Source: Halomicrococcus gelatinilyticus (GTDB lineage: Archaea; Halobacteriota; Halobacteria; Halobacteriales; Haladaptataceae). Taken from it: DNA of 64,000 nt. A program made the position numbers and the translations under genes. The stretch spans positions 2,418,001 through 2,482,000 of the forward strand of contig CP100465.1 in assembly GCA_024227995.1 (NCBI GenBank). Reading direction: 5' to 3'. Position 1 is the stretch's first letter, and each line of letters opens with the position of its first letter. The notes under the pieces were generated by a model. The model searched no databases, was not told the origin of the DNA, and was given only the letters and a program-made list of their open reading frames with translations. Of the stretch, positions 51,942 through 60,968 are shown in pieces.

Positions 51942-52113
51942 TGTCAGCTACTTTCGCACGAACCTTCTTAAACTCGCTGACGGACCTGCCCCAGATGTAA
52001 CCGTCTGCGGTTACGCCACGACGGGCGCGCAACTCCTGCCCGTTCCTGCTTCGGTCGGCCGTCGACTTCACGCTTCACAAGCCTTATCGACAAGTCGGTT
52101 CCTAGTCGTTGGC

Positions 52114-53148
52114 ATGGACGAAGCCGACGTTCGCGACCGTCTTCGCGAGGTCGAGGACCCCGACCTGGGCGACGACATCGTCTCACTCGGGCTCGTGAAC
52201 GACGTCACGGTCGAGGGTGAGACGGCAAGCATCTCGCTCGCGCTCGGAGCGCCGTACGCCCCCAACGAGACCCAGATCGCCGATCAGGTCCGGGAGGTGC
52301 TCGCCGAGGCGGGACTCGAGGCTGACCTCTCCGCCAGGGTCGAGGACGACGTCCCCCCGGACGAACAGATACTTCCCGGCGTGAAGAACGTCATTGCCGT
52401 CGCGTCCGGCAAGGGCGGCGTCGGCAAGAGCACGCTCGCCGTCAACATCGCCGCCGGCCTGTCCCAGCTCGGCGCGCGCGTCGGGCTGTTCGACGCGGAC
52501 GTCTACGGGCCGAACGTGCCCCGGATGGTCGACGCGGACGAACACCCTCACGCAACCGAGGAGGAGAAGCTCATCCCACCAGAGAAGTACGGACTGAAGC
52601 TCATGAGCATGGCCTTCCTCGTCGGCGAGGACGACCCCGTCATCTGGCGCGGACCGATGGTCCACAAGGTGCTCACCCAGCTCTGGGAGGACGTCGAGTG
52701 GGGCCAGCTCGACTACATGGTCGTCGACCTCCCCCCGGGTACCGGCGACACGCAACTGACGCTCCTCCAGAGCGTCCCCGTCACCGGCGCTGTCATCGTC
52801 ACGACGCCACAGGACGTCGCCCTCGACGACGCCCGCAAGGGACTCCGGATGTTCGGCAAGCACGACACCCCCGTCCTCGGTATCGCCGAGAACATGAGCA
52901 CGTTCCGCTGCCCCGACTGCGGCAGCGAACACGACATCTTCGGCCGCGGCGGCGGCGCGGCGTTCGCCGAGGAGAACGACATGCCCTTCCTCGGCGCTAT
53001 CCCCATCGACCCCTCCGTCCGCACCGGCGGCGACGAGGGCAAACCGATCGTCCTCGACGAGGACAGCGAGACCGGCGACGCGTTCCGCGTCCTCACCGAG
53101 AACGTCGCCAACAACGTCGGCGTCCTCAACCGGCGCGAGCAGGAGTGA
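52114..53148 (+). CDS. apbC: Mrp/ApbC-type Fe-S cluster carrier P-loop ATPase
   Basis: A 344-residue protein. Residues 1-80 are a DUF59/MIP18 domain (REVEDPDLGDDIVSLGLVND). The Mrp ATPase follows with deviant Walker A SGKGGVGKST at 98-107, LFDADVYGPNVPRMVDADE, and DYMVVDLPPGTGDTQLTLLQ. Cys266 and Cys269 (CPDC) are the cluster ligands of a homodimer. It loads Fe-S clusters onto target proteins; the nearby MoaA is one possible client. A TATA-like cttatcga lies about 30 nt upstream of ATG 52114. A 70-residue protein gene follows 3 nt after its stop. Confidence 0.92.
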   Translation: MDEADVRDRLREVEDPDLGDDIVSLGLVNDVTVEGETASISLALGAPYAPNETQIADQVREVLAEAGLEADLSARVEDDVPPDEQILPGVKNVIAVASGKGGVGKSTLAVNIAAGLSQLGARVGLFDADVYGPNVPRMVDADEHPHATEEEKLIPPEKYGLKLMSMAFLVGEDDPVIWRGPMVHKVLTQLWEDVEWGQLDYMVVDLPPGTGDTQLTLLQSVPVTGAVIVTTPQDVALDDARKGLRMFGKHDTPVLGIAENMSTFRCPDCGSEHDIFGRGGGAAFAEENDMPFLGAIPIDPSVRTGGDEGKPIVLDEDSETGDAFRVLTENVANNVGVLNRREQE

Positions 53149-53151
53149 CTC

Positions 53152-53364
53152 ATGCCCCGCGAGACGAAATCGTTCGACCCCGACCCGGAGCGCGCCGCCA
53201 CGCTGCGTGACATCGCCGACGACGTCCGCGGCGACAGCAGCGAGAGCAAGCAGGTCGCCGCGCTGCTCTACCGCGTGAGCGACCTCTACGACGCCGAGGA
53301 GGAGACCACGCCGCGCGACATCTACGTCAACATGCGCGAGATTCTCCGGACGAAAGAGGAGTGA
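53152..53364 (+). CDS. small acidic protein co-transcribed with apbC
   Basis: A 70-residue soluble helical protein (ERAATLRDIADDVRGDSSES, then AALLYRVSDLYDAEEETT and IYVNMREILRTKEE). The tight 3-nt spacing to apbC points to one transcript and a possible shared role in Fe-S work. I do not recognise a family with a known role. Confidence 0.7.
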   Translation: MPRETKSFDPDPERAATLRDIADDVRGDSSESKQVAALLYRVSDLYDAEEETTPRDIYVNMREILRTKEE

Positions 53365-53367
53365 CCG

Positions 53368-54306
53368 TCACCGTAACTTGCGTGCGAGCAACAGTGCCCC
53401 GAGCAGTCCGGCGACGACGTAGACGACCGGGACTCCCTCGACCTCGTAGCTGCTGACCTTCTCTTCGACGCTCTTGGAGTACGTCTCGTTCTCGTACGAG
53501 TAGGTGTTCTTCTCCTGCCACGGTCCGCGAACGGGTTCGTACGACTCGTTCCAGACCGTCGTATTCTCGCCCGCCCGTCCCACGAACTCGACCTGGTCGA
53601 GGGCGCCCTCCTCTCCGGAGAGGTTCTTCGTGTACAGGCGGGCCTCGCCGGCTATCCTTTCACCGCGATCGTCGAGGAGTTCGACCTTTACGGTTTTCGA
53701 CTCGTGCGGTTGCACGGCAGGTACGTAGAAACTCCCGTCTGTCTCCTCGGTGTGTACCATCAGCTTGGATGCGTACAACTGGATGGATGGATTGACGATC
53801 GTGACGTACGCGACGGACGATGGTTCGTCTTCGATCGTTCCCTCGGCTATTCGGACGTCTGTGATGTGGGGTTTTGGGAGACTAGTGTTCGAGGCGTCGA
53901 TTTCTCTCGTGAAATTGAATTGAGTCGCATTACCGTAGGTCGACACGGTGACCGTGTGGTTGTCCTTCAGGACGTCGAGATGGCGGGATACGTTGATTGT
54001 CTTCGTCCATCGCTCATCCGCGGATAGGTTGTACGATACAGCAGCGACCCGCCGATCGTCTATTCCCACCACCAATCTATCATTTTGTATGTCTTGATGG
54101 GATGGATTCTGTACAAACAATAGTAGTTTGTTCGCCTTAGTGTCAATACTAGTGGTGATGCAGGATCCCCATTCTGATTTAATAGTTGTATTATCTTCAG
54201 AATTTACTACGCAACTCCCTTCTTTGCTTTTCTCATCTGCAAGTCCAACTGTTGTACCCGTGATAACCAAATAGAGGACGACCAAACTCAGTATCTCACC
54301 CTTCAT
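53368..54306 (-). CDS. membrane-anchored, heavily sequon-bearing surface protein, function unknown
   Basis: A 312-residue protein with an N-terminal signal-type helix (MKGEILSLVVLYLVITGTTV) and a C-terminal transmembrane helix (VPVVYVVAGLLGALLLA) ending in basic LARKLR. The 250-residue outer part is beta-rich and contains eleven N-x-S/T sequons (for example NTT, NLS, NVS, NHT, NAT, NFT), as in glycosylated archaeal surface proteins. The N-terminal half has lower G+C than flanking genes. The gene lies 36 nt downstream of the 1126-residue PKD protein gene, after an almost pure A/T spacer, so the two form a unit. No family is recognised. Confidence 0.72.
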   Translation of the reverse strand: MKGEILSLVVLYLVITGTTVGLADEKSKEGSCVVNSEDNTTIKSEWGSCITTSIDTKANKLLLFVQNPSHQDIQNDRLVVGIDDRRVAAVSYNLSADERWTKTINVSRHLDVLKDNHTVTVSTYGNATQFNFTREIDASNTSLPKPHITDVRIAEGTIEDEPSSVAYVTIVNPSIQLYASKLMVHTEETDGSFYVPAVQPHESKTVKVELLDDRGERIAGEARLYTKNLSGEEGALDQVEFVGRAGENTTVWNESYEPVRGPWQEKNTYSYENETYSKSVEEKVSSYEVEGVPVVYVVAGLLGALLLARKLR

Positions 54307-54342
54307 ACTATATTATTCTAATATTATATTTAATAAAATTTT

Positions 54343-57300
54343 CTAGCCAGTGACGCAACCACCTCCTTCCAGACACCGTCCATCGGTATCGGATTCATCA
54401 CCAAATTCACCTGCCTTCTCTCGTATCTCCTCTCGGGACATCTTTCCGTAGAACGTCTCATCGACAGTCCGCTCACCCAGGTCGACCAGTTTCGTTCGAT
54501 CTTCCCCGATGTAGACGAACTTCTCCTTGACGTCGCCTGTGACGGTGGCATAGGTTTTCACGACCTCGTCTTTCTTCAGATACACCGGAACCTGCTTGGT
54601 CTGCGTTCCTTTGGGCTTGTTCAGTGTCCACCGGATTTTCGGCTCGGTTCCACCAATTCGGTATCCGTCAGTCCGCGCGAGACTCTGCGCATCGGAAAAG
54701 CTATCCAAGGTCGTTTTCTTCTGCCACTCGTATCGCGCGTCCCGGATCTTCTTCCGTTTCGTTGCCTCGTAGCGGAGGATCGTCTCGGTCACCTCGTGGG
54801 TGTACTGGTAGCGGTACTGCGTCTCGTACTCGGCGTCGCTCACCTTGACCCGCTTTCGTTTACCGGTCGCCCAGTGGTCCCCGCCCGTCTTTCGAGTGGC
54901 CCAGTACGTCTCGGTGCGAGAGACCGTATACGTGTACGTCTCTGTGGTCGTGTACGTCTTCTCGACCGTCGTCTGGTATGTGGTCTTCTTTTCGACGTCG
55001 TAGCAGAGATTCGGGAGCGGACACTTGCGAACCGTCTTCGTCCCGGTTCTCGTTACTGTGACCTCTTTCGTCTTGGTGACCGTCCGCGTTCCCGTCTTCC
55101 TGATGTCCCGTTCGTACGCGAACTGTTTCAGGTTCCGGTATTCTGCAGGTTCGGTCTTCACCCTGCGCGTCTCTCCAGTGAACGTCCCACGACCGGACTT
55201 CGAGTCGTACCACGCCGTTTCGGTCACCGTTCGTGTCACCTCTCTCGAGGTCGCTCCCGCTGATGACCACTTCCGATGTTGGTCGACGAAACTCTCCATC
55301 CGCCACCGGTTCTCGAACGATCTCGTAACCGTTCGATACTTCGCGTCGCTAACCTTCACGCGTTCTTCGATGAGGTATTCCCGTCCTTGCTGCTCTTTGT
55401 CGACCACGGAGTAGCCCTCGTTCTGGAATCTCTCTTTTTCGGTGGGCGAGTCAGTGGAGACCCAGTCGTAGATTGGCCGTTTGACTAGATACTCGACGTT
55501 TTCGATGGTAGTGTTCCTCCAAACTTCCCCATACCGACGAAGAACAGTAACGTGAGGTAGATCGACCTCCTTGCTTGTTGCGTGATGTTTCTCATTGAAC
55601 ACGCGGACGCTGGGGTCTTTGATATTGCCGGCCAAATCTGATGCATCCACTTCCAATATTCCCACGTATCTACGTGGGTCGTCTATATGGACGGAGTCGT
55701 TTTCTTCGTTGATTATCTTCTTCTCCCATTTGACCACATCTCCGCTTGCACCTTCGACGTCAATACCTAATCCAAATTTTTTGTGGTAGCGATTTTTGGG
55801 GAATCGATATTGTCGAGTCTTCACTTTGATTCTTACGTCATCTGTTGATTTAAACTTGGTGTCGTTTATTACTTTCACATCCTGTATTCTTGGTACATAT
55901 CGGTCGAGGAAATGGAAGTCTCTTGAGGTAGTTTGATTATTCCCGTCTTTAATCGTCAGATCAACAATTTGGGTATGCGTAAATTTAGCAGTAGAATTAT
56001 CCTTACTTATTGGTGTAGCACCAGTACTCCATGCGTATCTAATTCTCGTCCCATCCGGGTCGAATGAGGCACCAGCGTCAACTACGAGACCCCATCTTCG
56101 TGGGTAATGTTCCGGTGTTCCATCATCTATCACTTCTGCTCGCATTTCAGGCGGACTCGGTGTAACTTCAAAAACTGAAGCTTTCTTTTTTACACCTTCT
56201 TTATTATGTCTGCTGTGAATATTCGCTCCAATCTGGTATTCTCCTGGTTTATTAGCAGCCCAATATGTATGTATGATTAGTAGGTTCTCTTTCACATGCT
56301 CATGACGCATTGAAGGAAGATTGTGTGTCTGATTCTTTGTGTGGCTGTATCCGACAACAACATCCGACGCGTCCATCCCGTTCAGGTCGATCTTCATCCG
56401 GTGGTGCGCCGCGTAGCGATCCCTGTCGATGCGTTCGTGGTACGAATCGACGGGGCCGTTGACGAACCCGGCCTCGACGATGTCGGGGCTCTTCGTCGGC
56501 TCGATAGTCTTCGTTACCGTTGTTCGTTGCCCGCGGCCGTCGACCGCGACGACGGTCAGCTCGTAGCTCTTGCCGGGTTCGAAGTCGCGATGACTGAACT
56601 GAACTTCCTGGCTCCGACGTAGTACCTCGCCTCGTTTCAGACTCAGTCCGGAGCGACCGACGACGCCACCGTCGAGTTTGACAGTGACCGACATCAGGTT
56701 CCCGTACGCGTCGGTTCCCACGCCGGTCCCAGAGATGACGTCGTGCTGGTCGAGCGAGGTAAGGTTCACCTCGGGTTTCGGATCGGCGACGACCGTCGTC
56801 GAGCCGTCACCGAACCGTGCGACGTCGGTCGACCCGTCCGCGTAGGTCACGACTGCGTAGAGCGAGTGGTCCCCGGGCTTCCAGGTCGTCGTCATCATCT
56901 CTCCCGTCCCGATCATCCTGGAGTTAGCCATCCACTCGACTAACGTGATGGACCCGCCCCCGCCAGTGATTCGGTAGGTCGCGCGAAGCGGGGTCGCTCC
57001 AGTGACGACGTCCTCACCCTGGACGTTCGGGGAGTACCGTTCGGCGCTCGTTCGACGGTCCGTCGGCGGATCGGGCGAGGGGCTGGCCGGGGCTGACACG
57101 GACGCCGAGATCGTCTCGGTCGTGCGCTGTCCGTCGACGTCGACCACCGTGGCGGAGATGGTCTTGTTCCCCGCTGCCGGGAACGTCCGGGTGAGAGTGT
57201 CGACACCCTGGACGCCCGAGAGCGACGTGTTCGCAACTTCAGTACCGTCGACCGACCAGACGACGTACGCGAGCGACGCCGCTCCTGCTTCGGCGGTCGC

Positions 57301-57723
57301 AGTGTAGGTGTTCGAATTCCCGGTGACGGTCGTCTGCGGTCCGGAGAGGTCCATCGACGGCGGCTCCCCTGGCGAGACGGTGACGTAGAACGTGTCGGTG
57401 CTCGTCGCACCGTCGTCGTCGGTCACGGTCAGCGTGACCGCGTAGGTGCCGACTGCGTTCGGTTCGAATCGCGTCCGCGAGCAGTCGCCACAGCGGGGGT
57501 CCGTGGTCCCACCCGAAGGCGTCTCGATCGACCAGTCGTACCGTTCGATTCGTCCGTCAGGGTCGCGCGACCCGGTCGCGTCCAGGTAGACCGTCGTTCC
57601 TTTCGACACGTCCTGGTCGAGTCCGGCGTCTGCGAGCGGTGCTTCGTTCGCCGCGACCACTGGAAGGCTCATCGCTGCAGCGAGAAGTACCAGCGCCGCG
57701 AAGCTCGCGCCCACTATCTTCAT
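54343..57723 (-). CDS. secreted PKD/Ig-like protein with basic Thr/Tyr-rich repeat region, function unknown
   Basis: A 1126-residue protein with a Sec-type signal peptide (MKIVGASFAALVLLAAAMSL, likely cleaved near VAA-NEAP at 24). A clear PKD domain spans about 27-115 (GTTVYLDATGSRDPDGRIER and YAVTLTVTDDDGATSTDTFY). Further Ig-like domains follow to about 610, including a second PKD-like stretch (DAGASFDPDGTRIRYAWSTG). From about 750 to 1070 it is rich in Lys, Arg, Thr and Tyr, with a motif like VKVSDAKY repeated at 789, 855, 959 and 993. Cysteines lie at 901/907 and 1117/1123. No C-terminal anchor or PGF motif is seen, so it may rely on the neighbouring 312-residue membrane protein. Confidence 0.75.
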   Translation of the reverse strand: MKIVGASFAALVLLAAAMSLPVVAANEAPLADAGLDQDVSKGTTVYLDATGSRDPDGRIERYDWSIETPSGGTTDPRCGDCSRTRFEPNAVGTYAVTLTVTDDDGATSTDTFYVTVSPGEPPSMDLSGPQTTVTGNSNTYTATAEAGAASLAYVVWSVDGTEVANTSLSGVQGVDTLTRTFPAAGNKTISATVVDVDGQRTTETISASVSAPASPSPDPPTDRRTSAERYSPNVQGEDVVTGATPLRATYRITGGGGSITLVEWMANSRMIGTGEMMTTTWKPGDHSLYAVVTYADGSTDVARFGDGSTTVVADPKPEVNLTSLDQHDVISGTGVGTDAYGNLMSVTVKLDGGVVGRSGLSLKRGEVLRRSQEVQFSHRDFEPGKSYELTVVAVDGRGQRTTVTKTIEPTKSPDIVEAGFVNGPVDSYHERIDRDRYAAHHRMKIDLNGMDASDVVVGYSHTKNQTHNLPSMRHEHVKENLLIIHTYWAANKPGEYQIGANIHSRHNKEGVKKKASVFEVTPSPPEMRAEVIDDGTPEHYPRRWGLVVDAGASFDPDGTRIRYAWSTGATPISKDNSTAKFTHTQIVDLTIKDGNNQTTSRDFHFLDRYVPRIQDVKVINDTKFKSTDDVRIKVKTRQYRFPKNRYHKKFGLGIDVEGASGDVVKWEKKIINEENDSVHIDDPRRYVGILEVDASDLAGNIKDPSVRVFNEKHHATSKEVDLPHVTVLRRYGEVWRNTTIENVEYLVKRPIYDWVSTDSPTEKERFQNEGYSVVDKEQQGREYLIEERVKVSDAKYRTVTRSFENRWRMESFVDQHRKWSSAGATSREVTRTVTETAWYDSKSGRGTFTGETRRVKTEPAEYRNLKQFAYERDIRKTGTRTVTKTKEVTVTRTGTKTVRKCPLPNLCYDVEKKTTYQTTVEKTYTTTETYTYTVSRTETYWATRKTGGDHWATGKRKRVKVSDAEYETQYRYQYTHEVTETILRYEATKRKKIRDARYEWQKKTTLDSFSDAQSLARTDGYRIGGTEPKIRWTLNKPKGTQTKQVPVYLKKDEVVKTYATVTGDVKEKFVYIGEDRTKLVDLGERTVDETFYGKMSREEIREKAGEFGDESDTDGRCLEGGGCVTG

Positions 57724-57752
57724 GGTGTCAGCGGGGTTTAATCTCCCGTTAT

Positions 57753-57763
57753 CTTATAAAATT
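57753..57763 (-). promoter_or_regulatory. TATA box of the PKD-protein gene
   Basis: On the minus strand the sequence reads aattttataag, centred about 35 nt before ATG 57723. This predicts a short leader of about 8-10 nt. Confidence 0.6.
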
Positions 57764-57766
57764 TCG

Positions 57767-57778
57767 CCACGATTGTGG
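57767..57778. repeat. short inverted repeat upstream of the PKD-gene TATA box
   Basis: ccac and gtgg flank gatt (ccacgattgtgg). It lies 4 bp upstream of the TATA box of the PKD gene, where an archaeal activator or the BRE-side factors would bind. Arms of 4 bp are short, so chance cannot be excluded. Confidence 0.3.
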
Positions 57779-58010
57779 GAAAATTGCCCGGTGATTGGTG
57801 TCGATTACTGGATGCAACGACGGGTCCGATCGTCCTGACGACGATGGCGGGGCAAAGGTTGCCGAAAAACTTTCGTCGCCAGAACTGTATCCGCCGAAAC
57901 CACCGGCTAGAAGCCATCTATAACAATCATTCCTTGCTAATGTATGGCAAAGGCTTTACCTCCTAGCGATGCAACTGTAGCCAAGGCCAGGGAGGCCAGG
58001 AGTTCCAATT

Positions 58011-59900
58011 ATGACAGACGAACTTATCTGGCGAATCGCAGGTGGTTCCGGTGACGGAATCGACTCGACGAGCCAGAACTTCGCGAAGGCCCTGATGCGA
58101 TCGGGGCTGAACGTATTTACGCATCGACATTATCCCTCGCGCATCCGGGGTGGCCACACCTACGTCGAGATCCGGGCGAGCGACGACGAGGTGAAGTCGC
58201 GCGGGGACAACTACAACTTCCTCCTCGCACTGGGGGACAGCTTCGCACGCAACCCCCAGGAGGAGGCGTACTACGACAACGAGGAGGTGAAACCGCTGTC
58301 GGAGAACCTGGACGAGCTCCGCGAAGGCGGCGTCATCGTCTACGACTCGGGACTGCTCGACGCGAGTGAGATCCCGAACTTCGACGAGCGCGTCGAGGAG
58401 AACGACTGGCACGTGTACGACCTCGACCTGCGCGGCCTCGCCAAGGAGCACGGTCGCGAGGTCATGCGGAACACGGCCGGCGTCGGGGCGACCTGCGCCA
58501 TCGTCGGGCTCCCGCTCGACCCCGTCGAGGAACTGATGGACGAGGCGATGCCCGACAAGATCCTCGAGCCGAATCTGGAGATCCTCGAGGAGGCCTACAA
58601 CGACGTCCTGGAGAACTACGAGACCGACGTCGGCGTGACCGTTCCCGAGAGCACCCACGACGAGGAGCCGGTGCTCATCTCCGGGAGTCACGGCATCGCC
58701 TACGGCGCCATCGACGAGGGCTGCCGGTTCATCTCCGGCTACCCGATGACGCCGTGGACCGACGTGTACACCATCATGACCCAGAACCTGCCGGACCTCG
58801 GTGGCATCTCCGAGCAGGTCGAGGACGAGATCGCGGCCGCCTCGCTCGCTATCGGCGCGAGCCACGCGGGCGCGAAGGCGATGAGCGGGTCGTCCGGCGG
58901 CGGGTTCGCCCTCATGTCCGAGCCGCTCGGACTGGCGGAGATGACCGAGACGCCCGTCGTGCTCGTCGAGGCGATGCGCGCAGGGCCGTCCACCGGGATG
59001 CCGACCAAGCCGGAGCAGGGCGACCTCGAACACGTCCTCTACACCAGCCAGGGCGACTCGAACCGCGTCGTGTTCGCGCCGGGCAACGCGAAGGAGTCCT
59101 ACGAGCAGACCCGGAAGGCGTTCGAGATCGCGTACGAGTACCAGATTCCGGCCATCGTCCTGTACGACCAGAAGCTCTCGGGCGGCCACGAGACGGTCCC
59201 CGAGTCGGTGTTCGACGAGGAGCCGAACCCCGACATCGGAAAGGTCGTGACCGAGGAAGACCTCGAGGACGCGGAACGACTGGCGGGTCGGTTCCAGCGG
59301 TATCGCCACGACCCCGAGGACGGCGTCAGCCCGCGTTCGCTGCCGGGCCAGAAGGGCGGGAACTTCCTCGCCTCCGGCAACGAGCACAATCAGGCCGGTC
59401 ACATCAGCGAGGACGCGGACAACCGCGTCAACCAGATGGACCGCCGGATGTCGAAGCTCGACGCCATCCGCGAGGACCTGAACGCGATGGACGAGTCCTT
59501 CCAGACCGTCTACGGTGCCGACGACCCGGACTACGCCATCCTCAGCTTCGGCAGTATGAAGGGCAGCGTCGAGGAGGCGGTCGACCGCCTGAACGAGGAC
59601 GGACACTCGGTCGCGTCGATGAACATCAGCGACATGAAGCCGTTCCCGAAGGCGGAGGTGGGCGACCTCCTCGCCGACGTCGACGAGGCGCTGGTCGTCG
59701 AGATGAACGCGTCGGCGCAGTTCCGTCGACACGTCCAGGGCGAACTCGGCCAGTACGGCGAGAAGCTGTACAGCCTGCTGAAGTACGACGGCAACCCCTT
59801 CGAACCGGCCGAGGTCGTGGACGGGTTCGAGACCCGGATCGAGGGCAGCGTCGAAACGGGCGGCTACAACACGCGCATCGAATCCGCAACGGGTGACTGA
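58011..59900 (+). CDS. porA: pyruvate:ferredoxin oxidoreductase alpha subunit
   Basis: A 629-residue subunit combining the gamma-type and alpha-type domains of 2-oxoacid:ferredoxin oxidoreductase. LIWRIAGGSGDGIDSTSQNF and HRHYPSRIRGGHTYVEIRAS open the gamma domain. The alpha domain begins near residue 220 with SGSHGIAYGAIDEGCRFISG and YPMTPWTDVYTIM, followed by GASHAGAKAMSGSSGGGFAL. The N-terminus closely follows the Halobacterium pyruvate enzyme rather than the 2-oxoglutarate one (KorA). It oxidises pyruvate to acetyl-CoA, reducing ferredoxin. The 287-nt gap upstream has a TATA-like tctataa at 57917-57923 and an SD-like ggag before the ATG. Confidence 0.92.
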   Translation: MTDELIWRIAGGSGDGIDSTSQNFAKALMRSGLNVFTHRHYPSRIRGGHTYVEIRASDDEVKSRGDNYNFLLALGDSFARNPQEEAYYDNEEVKPLSENLDELREGGVIVYDSGLLDASEIPNFDERVEENDWHVYDLDLRGLAKEHGREVMRNTAGVGATCAIVGLPLDPVEELMDEAMPDKILEPNLEILEEAYNDVLENYETDVGVTVPESTHDEEPVLISGSHGIAYGAIDEGCRFISGYPMTPWTDVYTIMTQNLPDLGGISEQVEDEIAAASLAIGASHAGAKAMSGSSGGGFALMSEPLGLAEMTETPVVLVEAMRAGPSTGMPTKPEQGDLEHVLYTSQGDSNRVVFAPGNAKESYEQTRKAFEIAYEYQIPAIVLYDQKLSGGHETVPESVFDEEPNPDIGKVVTEEDLEDAERLAGRFQRYRHDPEDGVSPRSLPGQKGGNFLASGNEHNQAGHISEDADNRVNQMDRRMSKLDAIREDLNAMDESFQTVYGADDPDYAILSFGSMKGSVEEAVDRLNEDGHSVASMNISDMKPFPKAEVGDLLADVDEALVVEMNASAQFRRHVQGELGQYGEKLYSLLKYDGNPFEPAEVVDGFETRIEGSVETGGYNTRIESATGD

Positions 59901-59902
59901 CA

Positions 59903-60838
59903 ATGAGTGCTTTCAACGCAATCGGTGAGGAACGGGAGATCGACCGAAACGAGTTCACGCCCGAACTCGAACCGCAGGCGACGTGGTGTCCGGGCTGTGG
60001 CGACTTCGGCGTCCTGAAGGCGCTGAAGCAGGCGATGCCCGAGGTCGGCCGGTCGCCGGACGAGACGCTGCTCGTCACCGGTATCGGCTGTTCGGGGAAG
60101 CTGTCGAGCTACTTCCAGAGCTACGGCTTCCACTCCATCCACGGCCGCGCGCTGCCGGTCGCACGCGCGGCGAAGATGGCCAACCCGGACCTGGAGGTCG
60201 TCGCCGCCGGCGGCGACGGTGACGGGTACGGCATCGGCGGGAACCACTTCATGCACACCGCCCGCGAGAACCACGACATGACCTACATCGTGTTCAACAA
60301 CGAGATCTTCGGCCTGACGAAGGGCCAGACCTCGCCCACGTCGCCGAAGGGTCACAAGTCGAAGACCCAGCCGCGGGGCAACGCCAAGAGCCCGATCCGG
60401 CCGCTCTCGCTGGCGCTGACCTCCGGAGCGTCGTACATCGCCCGGACGGCGGCGGTCAACCCGAACCAGGCGAAGGAGATTCTCGCCGAGGCGATGGAAC
60501 ACGACGGGTTCGCCCACGTCGACTTCCTCACGCAGTGCCCGACGTGGAACAAGGACGCCAAGCAGTACGTCCCGTACGTCGACGTGCAGGACAGCGACGA
60601 CTACGACTTCGACGTCAACGACCGTCGCGAGGCGTCCGAGATGATGCACGAGGTCGAGGACAAACTGTACGAGGGGACGGTGCTGACCGGTCGGTTCTAC
60701 GTCGACGACGAGCGTCCGTCCTACCAGCAGGAGAAACAGTCCACGGGCGACATGCCCGAGACGCCGCTGGCCGAGCGCTACTTCGACGACGACTACGACT
60801 GGGAGCGCAGCTACGACCTGCTCGACCGGCACAAGTAG
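59903..60838 (+). CDS. porB: pyruvate:ferredoxin oxidoreductase beta subunit
   Basis: A 311-residue subunit holding thiamine diphosphate and a 4Fe-4S cluster. Cysteines in ATWCPGCGDFGVLKAL and TGIGCSGKL, with a later one in LTQCPTWNKD, are cluster ligands. The ThDP motif is AAGGDGDGYGIGGNHF, ending in FNNEIFGLTKGQTSPTS. It starts 2 nt after porA, so the two-subunit enzyme is made from one transcript. Ferredoxin is not encoded nearby. Confidence 0.94.
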   Translation: MSAFNAIGEEREIDRNEFTPELEPQATWCPGCGDFGVLKALKQAMPEVGRSPDETLLVTGIGCSGKLSSYFQSYGFHSIHGRALPVARAAKMANPDLEVVAAGGDGDGYGIGGNHFMHTARENHDMTYIVFNNEIFGLTKGQTSPTSPKGHKSKTQPRGNAKSPIRPLSLALTSGASYIARTAAVNPNQAKEILAEAMEHDGFAHVDFLTQCPTWNKDAKQYVPYVDVQDSDDYDFDVNDRREASEMMHEVEDKLYEGTVLTGRFYVDDERPSYQQEKQSTGDMPETPLAERYFDDDYDWERSYDLLDRHK

Positions 60839-60968
60839 CCCGTTCACCGTCCTTCCGCGTCGGTTCTCGCCGTCACTTCGTGTCGGTTCGCGCAACGTTT
60901 CTCCGGTCGACAATGTCTTTAACAGTTCGCAAGATATTTTTTCCTGTGCGGGAAACACTCCAGTAGCA

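Noticed and set aside
57775-57966. Possible 63-residue gene in the 287-nt gap before porA
   Set aside because: It starts at a GTG inside a probable promoter region of the PKD gene, has no TATA box at the right distance and no haloarchaeal acidic composition. The gap seems to hold only promoters for the two flanking genes.
57963-59903. 646-codon open frame antisense to porA
   Set aside because: porA is unambiguous. The antisense product has only the compositional bias expected from the complement of GC-rich codons.
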